NCBI RefSeq assembly: GCF_008365295.1
Contig: NZ_CP043505.1
Span: 2,108,001 to 2,172,000 of the forward strand
DNA length: 64,000 nucleotides
Source: Agromyces intestinalis
Lineage (GTDB): Bacteria; Actinomycetota; Actinomycetes; Actinomycetales; Microbacteriaceae
Reading direction: 5' to 3'
Both the position numbers and the translations under genes were made by a program. This document shows, in pieces, positions 1 through 7,992 of this stretch; position 1 is the stretch's first letter; each line of letters starts with the position of its first letter. The notes under the pieces are model-generated. The model was given only the letters and a program-made list of their open reading frames with translations. It searched no databases and was not told the DNA's origin.

Positions 1-167
1 AGCGGCTGTTCGCCGACGCGGGCCGCGCTCTGCGGCCGGGCGGACGGCTCGTGACCGTCTGGAACTCGCATCTGAGGTACCGTCAGGCCCTGCAGCGACT
101 CGTCGGTCCGACGCGGCAGATCGCCCGGAATCCGAAGTTCACGGTGACCGTCTCGACACGTCTCTGA
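1..167 (+). CDS. Class I SAM-dependent rRNA methyltransferase, C-terminal end
   Basis: Only the last 54 codons are inside the window; the gene enters from the left edge in frame 3. The translated end has the [18 protein letters not shown] strand-turn followed by [15 protein letters not shown], which is the typical end of the small-domain methyltransferase (MTS) fold of RsmC/RlmG-type 16S/23S rRNA guanine-N2 methyltransferases. In that family this part forms the last strands of the Rossmann-like fold. The catalytic NPPF motif would lie outside the window, so substrate cannot be assigned. Stop codon is TGA at 165-167, 52 bp before clpS. Confidence 0.7.
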   Translation, partial: RLFADAGRALRPGGRLVTVWNSHLRYRQALQRLVGPTRQIARNPKFTVTVSTRL

Positions 168-219
168 GGCGGCGCCGGGCGGGGATGCATCCATCGGGCG
201 ATCGTGTCAGGCTGGGAGG

Positions 220-510
220 ATGACCGACACGCTCGAGCTCCACGACCTCGACGTCGCGACCATCGCGACCGTCGACCGGCCGTGGAATGTCGTCGTGTGG
301 GACGACCCGGTCAACCTCATGACGTACGTCACCTACGTGTTCCAGACGTACTTCGGGTTCGCACGCGAGCAGGCCGAACGGTTGATGCTGCGGGTGCACA
401 CCGAGGGGCGCGCCGTGGTGGCGACGGGCAACCGCGAGGCGATGGAGCGGCACGTCGTCGCCATGCACGGCTACGGATTGCAGGCCACGGTCGTGAGGGC
501 CGAGCCATGA
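220..510 (+). CDS. clpS: ATP-dependent Clp protease adaptor ClpS
   Basis: A 96-residue protein of normal ClpS size. ClpS binds N-degron substrates and the N-domain of ClpA/ClpC and hands the substrates to ClpP in the cytoplasm. The diagnostic segment [16 protein letters not shown] is at residues 26-41, including the DDPVN residues that line the N-degron pocket; the C-terminal half has [20 protein letters not shown], which contacts the chaperone. ATG 220 is preceded by GGGAGG at close spacing and by a CAGGCT hexamer 6 nt upstream, so it could be read with or without a leader. Its stop overlaps the start of the DUF2017 gene by 4 bp (ATGA), a pairing conserved in actinobacteria. Confidence 0.95.
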   Translation: MTDTLELHDLDVATIATVDRPWNVVVWDDPVNLMTYVTYVFQTYFGFAREQAERLMLRVHTEGRAVVATGNREAMERHVVAMHGYGLQATVVRAEP

Positions 511-995
511 TCGTCGCCGGCCGCGACGGAGGCGACGGGGTTCGCCTGGTGCTCGAGGCCGAGGAGGCGATGCTGCTGTCCGAGCTCGCCGACCAAGTCG
601 ACTCGGTGCTGCTGCTCGGCACCGAGGACGACCCGGCCCTCGGGCGGCTGCTGCCCAACGCCTACCCCGATGATGCCTCGGCGTCGCGCGACTACACGCG
701 GTACACCCGCGAGAGCCTCGTCGACGGAAAGCGCCAGGCCGCGCAGTCGGTGCGCGACGCGACGGCGGCGCCCGGCGAGCGCGGGCTGGTCGAGATCGAA
801 CTCGACCAGTCGCAGGCGTGGGGGTGGCTGACGTTCCTCACCGACCTGCGGCTCATCCTCGCCGAACGGGTCGGCGTCGTCGAGGAGGGCACCGACGACG
901 CCGACGAGTCGCGCGACGACTACCTGCGGGCGGCGTACGAGTGGGCGGGATTCGTGCAGGGCTCGATGCTCGAGGTGCTCGACCCGATGCCCTGA
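507..995 (+). CDS. DUF2017 family protein downstream of clpS
   Basis: Acidic protein of 162 residues, translationally coupled to clpS by ATGA overlap. Sequence features: [16 protein letters not shown] near the N-terminus, a central basic/aromatic stretch ([15 protein letters not shown]), and [17 protein letters not shown] followed by an acidic linker and [20 protein letters not shown] at the end. This matches DUF2017, an actinobacterial family with no established biochemical role that nearly always sits after clpS. A link to regulated proteolysis is an inference from position only. A longer reading frame opens at 204 but overlaps clpS in another frame, so ATG 507 is preferred. Confidence 0.88.
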   Translation: MIVAGRDGGDGVRLVLEAEEAMLLSELADQVDSVLLLGTEDDPALGRLLPNAYPDDASASRDYTRYTRESLVDGKRQAAQSVRDATAAPGERGLVEIELDQSQAWGWLTFLTDLRLILAERVGVVEEGTDDADESRDDYLRAAYEWAGFVQGSMLEVLDPMP

Positions 996-1072
996 CGGCG
1001 TGATGCTCGACCCGATCCGCCCCCGGTGGCAGGCTGGTGCCGACGCGGCAGGGGGCCGCGAGGGGAGCATCC

Positions 1073-2257
1073 ATGACCGAGATCGCCGCCGCCGAGACAT
1101 CCATCGATCCTGACCGCCCACCCGATGGGGCACCGGCCCATGCAGCCGAGAAGCGCCGGGCCACCTCGCTGGCAGAGATCGTCCGCCGCCCGGCGGAGAA
1201 CGCCGAGTCGCTCGAATCGGTCGCGCTCATCATCGGGTCGTTCGCGTTCGCGGTGGGAGCGGTCGCCGCGCTGATCGCGTTCTGGAACCGCGACGTGCCG
1301 ATCTCGGGGGCCGGGTCGATCGGCGAGTTCGTCGCGATCAGCGGTGCGCTGGTCGCGATCGCCGCGTTCGTGTTGGGGCGGCTGGTGCTGCGGTCGCCGA
1401 GCACCGCCCTGCAGCGCGAGGTCGGCCCGGGGCTGGCGGTCGCGGGCGCCCGCCTGCACTGGTTCGACCTCACCGCGCTCGCGCTCGCGCACGGTGCGGT
1501 CGTGCTCATCGCCTGGCTCGGCCTGTCGAATGTGCTCGAGCGCAGCTTCATCGGCGCCGTCGTGTTCACGGTGCCCGCGGTCGCGCTCACCGGCGTCGGG
1601 CTGGCGGTGAGCGCCTACGCGGTGTTCCTGTCGGCGGCGCGGCTCACCCCGATGCTGCTGTCGCTGGTGCTCGCGGTGTTCCTCGTGGTCGGGGCGATCA
1701 CGAGCATGCTGGGCGCGAGCGATCCGCTCTGGTGGCAGAAGAACCTGTCGGCCCTCGGCATCGGCCACGATGCATCCGCCATCGCCTTCAACCTGACGCT
1801 CATCATCGCCGGCGCGATCGTCACGATCATCGCCCGCTACTGCACCGCGTCCCTGCCGATCGCGACGCCGCTCGATCGGCGGCATCGCAACGTGGTGCGC
1901 AACGGGCTGGCGCTCATCGGCATCTTCCTCGCCTGCGTGGGCGTCTTCTCGGTCGACCAGTTCTTCTGGGTGCACAACTCGGTCGCCACGGGCATGGCGG
2001 TCGCGTACGCGGTCGTCGTGATCGGGCTGCCGTGGTTCGTACCCGGGATGCCGCGCCCCTTCGTGATCCTCGGGTACGTGTACGTCGGGGTGATCGTGGT
2101 GCTCGGCGTGTTCTTCGCGATCGGCTACTACAACCTCACGGCGGTCGAGCTGGTCGCCGCGGTGCTCATCTTCAGCTGGATCATCCTGTTCCTGCGCAAC
2201 TCGAGCGCGATGAGCCAGGCGGATGCTCCGGAGCCGGCGCCGCCCGTCCCCGCCTGA
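1073..2257 (+). CDS. Multi-pass membrane protein with DUF998-like C-terminal half
   Basis: 394 residues. After about 40 cytoplasmic residues there are roughly ten hydrophobic segments. The part around residues 210-250 (DPLWWQKNLSALGIGHDAS, then FNLTLIIAGAIVTII) matches the signature of the DUF998 membrane family. A homologous protein is encoded at 5829-6977 on the other strand, so the window holds a paralogous pair. Function unknown; sensing or lipid-related roles have been guessed for DUF998, but nothing here decides it. ATG 1073 is preceded by GAGGGGAG at good spacing; an in-frame ATG at 1037 lacks such a site. Ends at a strong bidirectional terminator shared with the convergent SHOCT gene. 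Confidence 0.75.
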   Translation: MTEIAAAETSIDPDRPPDGAPAHAAEKRRATSLAEIVRRPAENAESLESVALIIGSFAFAVGAVAALIAFWNRDVPISGAGSIGEFVAISGALVAIAAFVLGRLVLRSPSTALQREVGPGLAVAGARLHWFDLTALALAHGAVVLIAWLGLSNVLERSFIGAVVFTVPAVALTGVGLAVSAYAVFLSAARLTPMLLSLVLAVFLVVGAITSMLGASDPLWWQKNLSALGIGHDASAIAFNLTLIIAGAIVTIIARYCTASLPIATPLDRRHRNVVRNGLALIGIFLACVGVFSVDQFFWVHNSVATGMAVAYAVVVIGLPWFVPGMPRPFVILGYVYVGVIVVLGVFFAIGYYNLTAVELVAAVLIFSWIILFLRNSSAMSQADAPEPAPPVPA

Positions 2258-2271
2258 CACGGCGGACGACG

Positions 2272-2301
2272 GAGGGGCGGATGCCGAAGCATCCGCCCCT
2301 C
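2272..2301. terminator. Bidirectional intrinsic terminator
   Basis: Perfect 13-bp stem (GAGGGGCGGATGC / GCATCCGCCCCTC) with a CGAA tetraloop, exactly between two convergent genes ending at 2257 (+) and 2318 (-). The stem carries the GGATGC/GCATCC word that recurs in other terminators of this window. Confidence 0.85.
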
Positions 2302-2317
2302 TCGTTCACGCAGCCGG

Positions 2318-2716
2318 TCAGGAGCCCGCGAGCGCCTTCGTCTTCAACGCGTCGTACTCGGCCTGGTTGATGGTGCCGGCATCGAGCAGCGCCTTGGCCT
2401 TCGCGATCTCGTCGGACGGGCTCGCCGCGGCCCCGGCGGTCTGCCGGATGTACGCGTCGGTCGCCGACTGCACCTGCGCCGCCTCCTTCTGCGCGCGTTC
2501 GGACATGCCGCGGCCGCGGGCGATGAGGTAGACGAGCGCGGTGATGAACGGGAAGAACAGCAGGAAGATGATCCAGACCGCCTTCCACCAGCCGTTGAGC
2601 TGTTGGTCGCGGAACAGGTCGGTGATGATCGCGATGACCGCCCAGAGGTAGGCGAAGAACGCGAAGATCCAGATCGTCCACCAGACGATGTCCCAGAAAC
2701 TCTGCCAGAAACTCAT
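2318..2716 (-). CDS. PLDc_N plus SHOCT domain membrane protein
   Basis: 132 residues. Residues 1-70 hold two tryptophan-rich membrane segments (WTIWIFAFFAYLWAVIAI; WKAVWIIFLLFFPFITAL) typical of the PLD-nuclease N-terminal membrane domain, followed by a polar Ala/Gln stretch and a C-terminal SHOCT domain (DEIAKAKALLDAGTINQAEY, residues about 104-123). SHOCT modules are short helical C-terminal domains thought to mediate oligomerisation. The combination is common in actinobacterial envelope proteins of unknown role. ATG 2716 has AAGGGC upstream. Convergent with the DUF998-like gene. Confidence 0.8.
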   Translation of the reverse strand: MSFWQSFWDIVWWTIWIFAFFAYLWAVIAIITDLFRDQQLNGWWKAVWIIFLLFFPFITALVYLIARGRGMSERAQKEAAQVQSATDAYIRQTAGAAASPSDEIAKAKALLDAGTINQAEYDALKTKALAGS

Positions 2717-3065
2717 TCGGAGCCCTTCTTCGATTGTGAGAGCCGACGCGCGGGTGCGCCGACGGGTCGCAAACGAAGGGACGGGCGGCTGACGCCACGA
2801 CCGAGGTGCTCGATCTCCCCCCAGATCTTCGTGTTCCCCGCTTGCACACTATCGCGGCGGATGCCCGGAATGGGGGAGGAATGCGCGGATTCGCGGGCGA
2901 GTGCGGCGCGTCGAGGCGGATCCCGCGTCGGGGGGTGCCCCGCCCGATATGTTGCAGGCAACGAAGTGCCGATGCGCGATGAGGGGAACCGCAGTGCGGG
3001 TGCTCCGCCGGGAGCGAATGCCGCGAATGCCGCGGATGCCGCGCCGGCCCTCGAAGGGGGACCTC
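2717..3065. other. Intergenic region between divergent genes
   Basis: 349 bp between the starts of the SHOCT gene (leftward) and the AI-2E gene (rightward). No convincing gene. Holds a possible promoter around 2838-2860 (TTGCAC...CTATCG) and, at 3017-3045, three tandem copies of a 9-bp GAATGCCGC-like unit. GAAGGGGGA just before 3066 is the ribosome-binding site of the AI-2E gene. Confidence 0.5.
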
Positions 3066-4226
3066 ATGTGGTGGAACCGGAAACGGGAGCCTGAGCCGGC
3101 GCCGGCCGCGGGCGAGCCCGGCACGGCCCCGCCGGCGATCGCCCACCGCACCGCGTTCATCCTGCTCGGGCTGGGTGGTGCCGCGGTCGCGTCGTTCGGC
3201 ATCGCCGCGATCGGGTCGATCTTCACCGCGGCGTTCTTCGCGCTCGTGCTGACGATCTGCGTGCACCCGATCCGCACCTGGATGCAGGGTCGCGGCGTGC
3301 CGCGCGGCGTCGCGACGGTGTCGGTGCTCCTCGCGGTCGTGCTGCTGCTCGGTGCGTTCGCGGGGGCGCTGTTCCTGTCGTTCGCCCAGTTCTCGTCGCT
3401 GCTGCCCTCGTATCTGCCGCAGCTGCAGGCCGCGCTGGCCGACTTCGGCGCCTGGCTCGAAGCGCTCGGCATCGGCGCCGAGCAGGCGCAGCGCATCCTG
3501 GACTCGTTCGACCCGACGCAGGTGATCGCGTTCCTCGGGGGCGTGCTGGGCGGTGCGGCCGGGTTCGTCTCGTCGGCGGTGATCCTGCTCACCCTGCTCG
3601 TGCTGATGGCGATGGACTCGTCGTACGCGTCGCCGCTGCTCGAGGGCATCGGGCGCCGTCGGCCCTGGATCGCCGTCGGAGTGGGCCGGTTCACGTCGGG
3701 TGTGCGGCGCTACATGGCCGTGACGACCGGACTCGGCGCCGCCCAGGGCGTGGTGAACTGGATCGCGCTGGCGAGCATGGGCATCCCGGGGGCGCCGCTG
3801 TGGGGCATCCTCTCGTTCCTGTGCAGCTTCATCCCGAATATCGGGTACTTCATCGCGATCATCCCGCCGCTGGTGTTCGGCGCGCTGGTCGGAGGCTGGC
3901 CGCTCGTCGTGGCGGTGATCGTGGTCTACGGCCTCATCAACGGCATCATCCAGTCGGTCATCCAGCCGAAGGTGGTCGGCGACGCGGTCTCGCTCAGCCA
4001 GTCGCTCACGTTCATCTCGGTGCTGTTCTGGGCGGTCGTGCTCGGCCCGATGGGCGCACTGCTCGCGGTACCGCTCACGCTGCTGGTGCGGATGCTGCTC
4101 GTCGACACCGACCCCCGGCTGAACTGGATCAGGCCCGCCCTCGGCGAACTCGACCAGACCAAGCTCGAGATGCGCGTCGAGGATGCCGCGGCGAAGGCCG
4201 AACGCAAAGCCCGCAAGCCCCGCTGA
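3066..4226 (+). CDS. AI-2E family transporter
   Basis: 386-residue membrane protein of the AI-2E/TqsA (formerly UPF0118/PerM) family. Residues about 28-75 form the first hydrophobic hairpin (FILLGLGGAAVASFGIAAIG), a long periplasmic/amphipathic stretch follows (about 110-160), and the C-terminal half has the family hallmarks GIPGAPLWGILSFLCSFIPN and GGWPLVVAVIVVYGLINGII, then QPKVVGDAVSLSQSLTFISV. Members export small molecules or, in some cases, act as Na+/H+ antiporters; substrate unknown here. I chose ATG 3066 because a strong site (GAAGGGGGA) sits 4 bases upstream; upstream in-frame ATGs at 2901 and later give an Arg/Met-rich tail unlike the family. Confidence 0.88.
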   Translation: MWWNRKREPEPAPAAGEPGTAPPAIAHRTAFILLGLGGAAVASFGIAAIGSIFTAAFFALVLTICVHPIRTWMQGRGVPRGVATVSVLLAVVLLLGAFAGALFLSFAQFSSLLPSYLPQLQAALADFGAWLEALGIGAEQAQRILDSFDPTQVIAFLGGVLGGAAGFVSSAVILLTLLVLMAMDSSYASPLLEGIGRRRPWIAVGVGRFTSGVRRYMAVTTGLGAAQGVVNWIALASMGIPGAPLWGILSFLCSFIPNIGYFIAIIPPLVFGALVGGWPLVVAVIVVYGLINGIIQSVIQPKVVGDAVSLSQSLTFISVLFWAVVLGPMGALLAVPLTLLVRMLLVDTDPRLNWIRPALGELDQTKLEMRVEDAAAKAERKARKPR

Positions 4227-4251
4227 CCCGGCGGCCGGTGCAGGTGCAGGG

Positions 4252-4346
4252 TGCCTTTTTCAGGCGTAATGGGTCGGTTCGCCGTCGCGCCCGGCGTGTC
4301 TTCCTGAAAACGGTGCGGTTTCGGCGGGCGGTTCCTGAGAAAAGCA
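4252..4346. repeat. Inverted-repeat element, TGCCTTTTTCAGG family (copy 1)
   Basis: Arms TGCCTTTTTCAGG (4252-4264) and CCTGAGAAAAGCA (4334-4346) pair at 11 of 13 positions around an 69-bp core that contains a further internal TTCCTGAAAA. It lies between two convergent genes (ending 4226 and 4366). A second element with the same arms is at 60095-60196. The A/T-rich arms stand out from about 70% GC surroundings. Confidence 0.6.
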
Positions 4347-4365
4347 TCGGGGCGGGATGTCTCGC

Positions 4366-5832
4366 TCAGGGCGCGACCGCCGGCAGGCGTCCGCTCGTGA
4401 TCGCGTCGACGAGCGCCGCGTGGTCGCGTTCGGTGCGGTCGGCGTACGCCGCGGCGAACTGCACGAGTGCGCGCGCGAACGCGTTCCCGTCGCCGAGGTA
4501 GCCCGAGATCGTGGCCGCATCGCCGCCTCGGGCGTGCGCTCGTGCCAGCACGATGCCGCAGTACTCGGCGTAGAGCTTCATCGTCGACCGCTCCATACGC
4601 TCGGGCTCGGCCGAACCCTTCCAATCGCGGAACTGCCGCACGTAGAAGTCGCGCTCCTGCCCGTCGAGCCCCACCACGCGGGTGTAGCCGAGCAGCACGT
4701 CGCCGAAGGCCTGCAGCCGCCGCTGCCCGTGCACCACCCGCTCGCCCTGGTGCGCGTAGGCGCTGGGACGGTCGGGGGGCTCGAGCACCGACCGCTGCGC
4801 CTCCTTGGCCTGCAGCACGAGCACGTCGCGCTTGCCGTTGCCGGTGAGCAGCACCACCCAGGCGCGGGTGCCGACGCTGCCGACGCCGACGACCTTCAGC
4901 GCGACATCCACGACCCGGAACCGGTCGAGGATGCGCGCATGCGCCTCGGTGAGCGACGAGCGGTAGCCGAGCAGCATCGCCTCGACCCGGTCGATGCCGG
5001 TCGCCTGATCGATGCCGGTGTGCTCGGTGAGCTCGCGCAGCGGCACCAGCGTCGGCGCGTTCGTGCGGAACCGGTACGAGCCGCCGACCTGGTCGGCAAG
5101 CCGGGCGACGGCGTCGGCGCTGTCGCGCTGCCGGGTCTTCGCGATGCCCTTCACCACGCGCTCGGCGACCTCGGGTCGCAGTTCGCCGCGCACCCGGGCG
5201 ATCATCGCGTCGGCATCCAGCCGGGCGGTCGCCATCTCGAGCACCGGCGTGCGGGATGCCACATCGATCGCCTCGGCGTAGGAGGTCAGGAGACGGGAGA
5301 TGATGCGGGCGCGCTGCTCGGGCGCGAACCCGCGGGCGCGCCCCGCGAGTTCGAAGCTCGCCGCCATGCGCTTCACGTCCCACTCGAAGGGCCCGACGGC
5401 CGTCTCGTCGAAGTCGTTCAGGTCGATGAGCAGCGAGCGCTCGGGTGAGGCGAACAACCCGACGTTCGACAGGTGCGCGTCGCCGCAGAGCTGGGTCTCG
5501 ATACCCGTGTCGGGCGCGGCGCGCAGGTCGTCGGCCATGATCGCCGCAGCCCCCCGATAGAACGCGAACGGCGACGCCGCCATGCGTCCGTGCCGCAACG
5601 CCAGCAGGTCGGGCAGCCGGGTGCGCCCTTGGGCCTCGATGACCGCGACCGGGTCGCGACCGTGCTCGTCGGCGGACGACTCGGCGTTCGGCTCGGCGTT
5701 CGGCTCGGCGTGCGCCTCGTGCGGGAGCCGATCGCGCACCGCGGCACCCGCGGCGCGGCGCTCGGACCTGGTCGGGCGATGCGCACCCAGACGGGCGATG
5801 CTCGCGTCGGCGGACGCGACGGTGTCGGTCAT
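4366..5832 (-). CDS. DUF2252 family protein, kinase-like fold
   Basis: 488 residues, normal for DUF2252. After a basic N-terminus (THRPTRSERR-like; residues 10-40) and a short Glu/Asn repeat (AEPNAEPNAE), the conserved core begins near residue 64 (VIEAQGRTRLPDLLALRHGR). The segment LCGDAHLSNVGLF resembles the HxxxN loop, and LIDLNDFDETAVGPFEWD the DxD metal site, of aminoglycoside/choline-kinase-like phosphotransferases, so a small-molecule phosphotransferase role is plausible but untested. The start overlaps the stop of the upstream membrane-protein gene by 4 bp, so the two form one leftward operon. Confidence 0.85.
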   Translation of the reverse strand: MTDTVASADASIARLGAHRPTRSERRAAGAAVRDRLPHEAHAEPNAEPNAESSADEHGRDPVAVIEAQGRTRLPDLLALRHGRMAASPFAFYRGAAAIMADDLRAAPDTGIETQLCGDAHLSNVGLFASPERSLLIDLNDFDETAVGPFEWDVKRMAASFELAGRARGFAPEQRARIISRLLTSYAEAIDVASRTPVLEMATARLDADAMIARVRGELRPEVAERVVKGIAKTRQRDSADAVARLADQVGGSYRFRTNAPTLVPLRELTEHTGIDQATGIDRVEAMLLGYRSSLTEAHARILDRFRVVDVALKVVGVGSVGTRAWVVLLTGNGKRDVLVLQAKEAQRSVLEPPDRPSAYAHQGERVVHGQRRLQAFGDVLLGYTRVVGLDGQERDFYVRQFRDWKGSAEPERMERSTMKLYAEYCGIVLARAHARGGDAATISGYLGDGNAFARALVQFAAAYADRTERDHAALVDAITSGRLPAVAP

Positions 5833-6977
5833 GGTCGGACTCCTCTCGATGCGGGTCGTGGAGCCGCGTCGGCACCCGGCGGGCTCGGAGCATCCGCCTC
5901 ATCGACCGTGATCGCGTTCACGAATCGGATGAACACCGTGATCCAGCCGAAGATCAGGCTGAAGGCGACGAGCTCGAACGCCGTGAGATTCCAGTACCCG
6001 ATCGGCGCATAGAGCAGGAACCCGCCGATCAGCAGCGCGAACGCGGCGTAGCAGAAGACGAAGAAGCGTCGCGGCAGCCCGCGGAGGATCGCCGGCGACC
6101 CCAGCACCATCGCCGCGAACGACGCGGCCATACCCGCCGCGCAACCGTTGTGCAGGGCGATGCTCACGTCGAGCGGGAACAGCCCGACGCCGGCCAGCAT
6201 CAGGCCGAGCACGACGAACACGATGCCGTAGAACCGCGGCGCCCACGCCCGTTCGAGCACGCCCCGCTCGGCCAGCGTCGTCAGGTCGCGGGTCAGGTAG
6301 AGCGAGAACGTGGTCACGAAGACGCCGGCGACGATGAGCGTGCTGTTGAACAGGAACGCCGAGAAGTCGTCGGCGGTGCCGAGCTGGCTGAAGTGGTACT
6401 CCCACCAGAGCGGGTCCTCGACGGCCGCGATGCTGCCCAGCGTCGCGACGGCCATGTAGGTCACCAGCAGCGTCGACATCTTCCGGGTCGTCATGGCCGC
6501 CGCCGACGAGTAGGCCAGGTAGCCCGAGAACCCCGCGGATGCCACGACCGCCAGTGTGCCGATGAAGGCGTCGACCTCGAGCCCCTCGAAGCTGCGCTGC
6601 AGCAGCACGAACACGGCGACGGTGAGGACCGCCGCGATCGCAGCGTGCACGGCCGCGACCGTGCCGATGTCGACGGCATCCTGCCAGGGCCGGATCCGGC
6701 GTCGCCACTCCTGCCCCGGCTGCCGGCGCGACCGCATGTACGCGGTGCCGGCCGCACCGGCGCTCGCCGCGAAGACGGCGATGCCGGCGACGACGCCCAC
6801 CGACCGGCCGACCGCCCACAACGGCGTCAGGGCGCCGAGGAACAGCAGCAATGCGACCGCGCCCGAGACCGCGGCGCCGACCGTGCCGGCCACCACCGCC
6901 TCGGTCTCGGCGCGGACTCCGCGCTTCGCGCGAACCTCGGGTTCGACGCTGATCACTTCGGTGCCCGAACGCTGCAT
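5829..6977 (-). CDS. Multi-pass membrane protein, paralogue of the 1073-2257 product
   Basis: 382 residues with about ten membrane segments. The diagnostic block DPLWWEYHFSQLGTADDFSA followed by FNSTLIVAGVFVTTF aligns with DPLWWQKNLSALGIGHDASA/FNLTLIIAGAIVTII of the 1073-2257 product, and both end with GYxNLTAxELVAxxLIFxWIxxF, so they are paralogues of the DUF998-like group. ATG 6977 is preceded by AGGGGGC at good spacing; an alternative frame opening at 7274 gives an unrelated charged tail. First gene of a two-gene operon with the DUF2252 gene. Function unknown. Confidence 0.75.
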   Translation of the reverse strand: MQRSGTEVISVEPEVRAKRGVRAETEAVVAGTVGAAVSGAVALLLFLGALTPLWAVGRSVGVVAGIAVFAASAGAAGTAYMRSRRQPGQEWRRRIRPWQDAVDIGTVAAVHAAIAAVLTVAVFVLLQRSFEGLEVDAFIGTLAVVASAGFSGYLAYSSAAAMTTRKMSTLLVTYMAVATLGSIAAVEDPLWWEYHFSQLGTADDFSAFLFNSTLIVAGVFVTTFSLYLTRDLTTLAERGVLERAWAPRFYGIVFVVLGLMLAGVGLFPLDVSIALHNGCAAGMAASFAAMVLGSPAILRGLPRRFFVFCYAAFALLIGGFLLYAPIGYWNLTAFELVAFSLIFGWITVFIRFVNAITVDEADAPSPPGADAAPRPASRGVRP

Positions 6978-7127
6978 GCCGATCGCCCCCTCACGCCCGG
7001 CTCCGTGCCGCACCGTGCCTGCGGAACGGCCACGAGTCCAGCCGAGCCGTGTCACGGGGTCGGCTTGGTCTGACGCTATCGCGCAGCGATCGCAGGGGGA
7101 TAGGGTCATCGTGTCAGAGGGGGAACG

Positions 7128-7556
7128 ATGGCGGATTTCGAGTACGGTCCGGTCGACCTGTACGTGATCGGATTCGAGGGGGATCGGCTCGATGCCGACA
7201 CCTTCGCAGCCATCGCGGAATTGGTCGACACGGGTCACATCCGGGTGCTCGACGCGATCATCGTGTCCCGGCACGAGGACGGCAGCATCGAGGTGCGCGA
7301 GTTCGAAGACCTGGGCGATGAGTTCGACGTCTCCCAGGTGACCTTCGAAGCCGGCGGCCTCGTCGGCGACGACGACATCGACGAGCTGGCCGAGGTGATC
7401 CCGCCCGGAACGTCGGGGGCGGTCCTCGCGATCGAGCTCGTCTGGGCGAAGCAGCTCGCGTCTCGGTTCGCCGCCGCCGGTGGCGTCGTGCTGCAGACCG
7501 AGCGCATTCCAGCGCCGGTCGTCAACGCCGTGCTGTCCGAGGCGGAGGGGGAGTAG
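7128..7556 (+). CDS. DUF6325 family protein
   Basis: 142 residues, acidic and soluble. It has the pattern of the DUF6325 / DUF1269-like family: GPVDLYVIGFEGDRLD at the start, a central IRVLDAIIVSRHEDGSIEVREFED hairpin (positions about 45-68), and GTSGAVLAIELVWAKQLASRFAAAGGVVL towards the end. Relatives have a ferredoxin-like fold and sit near SHOCT-domain genes, as here: the next gene starts 2 bp after the stop. Leadered start: GAGGGGGAACG precedes ATG 7128, with TAGGGT near 7103 as a possible -10. Precise role unknown. Confidence 0.8.
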   Translation: MADFEYGPVDLYVIGFEGDRLDADTFAAIAELVDTGHIRVLDAIIVSRHEDGSIEVREFEDLGDEFDVSQVTFEAGGLVGDDDIDELAEVIPPGTSGAVLAIELVWAKQLASRFAAAGGVVLQTERIPAPVVNAVLSEAEGE

Positions 7557-7558
7557 TC

Positions 7559-7933
7559 ATGCCCATCAGAAGAGTCGGTCGACCCGGACTCCTCGGGCTC
7601 GCAGCGCGCACCGCGGTCGTCGCGGGCACCGCCACGGCGGTGTCGGGCGGCATGCAGCGGCATCAGCAGCAGCGCGCGCAAGACGAGTACGAGCAGCAGC
7701 AGTACGAGGCTCAACAGCAGCAGGCGCAGATGCAGGCCGCAGCGCAGCAGGCGGTCGCCCAGCAGCAGGCCGCGGCGGCGGCCGGGCCGGTTGCGGCTGC
7801 ACCGGCGGCTCCGGCCGCTCCGGCGGGCGGCGTCGACATCGTCGCCGAGCTCCAGAAGCTCGCCGCGCTGCAGCAGCAGGGCCTCCTGAGCGCCGACGAG
7901 TTCGCCGCCGCGAAAGCGAAGCTGCTCGGGTAG
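7559..7933 (+). CDS. SHOCT domain protein, Gln/Ala-rich
   Basis: 124 residues, encoded 2 bp after the DUF6325 gene and surely co-transcribed with it. Residues 12-30 form one weak hydrophobic segment (LGLAARTAVVAGTATAV), residues 34-75 are a glutamine-rich, probably coiled-coil stretch, residues 76-95 an Ala/Pro linker, and residues 96-124 a SHOCT module (VAELQKLAALQQQGLLSADE). DUF6325-SHOCT pairs are recurrent in actinobacteria; the role is not known. Confidence 0.8.
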   Translation: MPIRRVGRPGLLGLAARTAVVAGTATAVSGGMQRHQQQRAQDEYEQQQYEAQQQQAQMQAAAQQAVAQQQAAAAAGPVAAAPAAPAAPAGGVDIVAELQKLAALQQQGLLSADEFAAAKAKLLG

Positions 7934-7981
7934 CGCGGAAGAGCGGGCGCAACCCCTTGTCCGGGCATCCGGTCGGCTTCC

Positions 7982-7987
7982 TACACT
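7982..7987 (+). promoter_or_regulatory. -10 hexamer of a leaderless promoter (type III PKS operon)
   Basis: TACACT with only 5 bases (GAGTC) before ATG 7993 and no Shine-Dalgarno sequence; TTGTCC at 7957-7962 could be a -35 with a 19-bp spacer. Transcription would start at or next to the start codon. Confidence 0.6.
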
Positions 7988-7992
7988 GAGTC

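Noticed and set aside
204-506. Longer start for the DUF2017 gene at 204
   Set aside because: Would overlap clpS completely in another frame and adds Arg-rich non-homologous residues.
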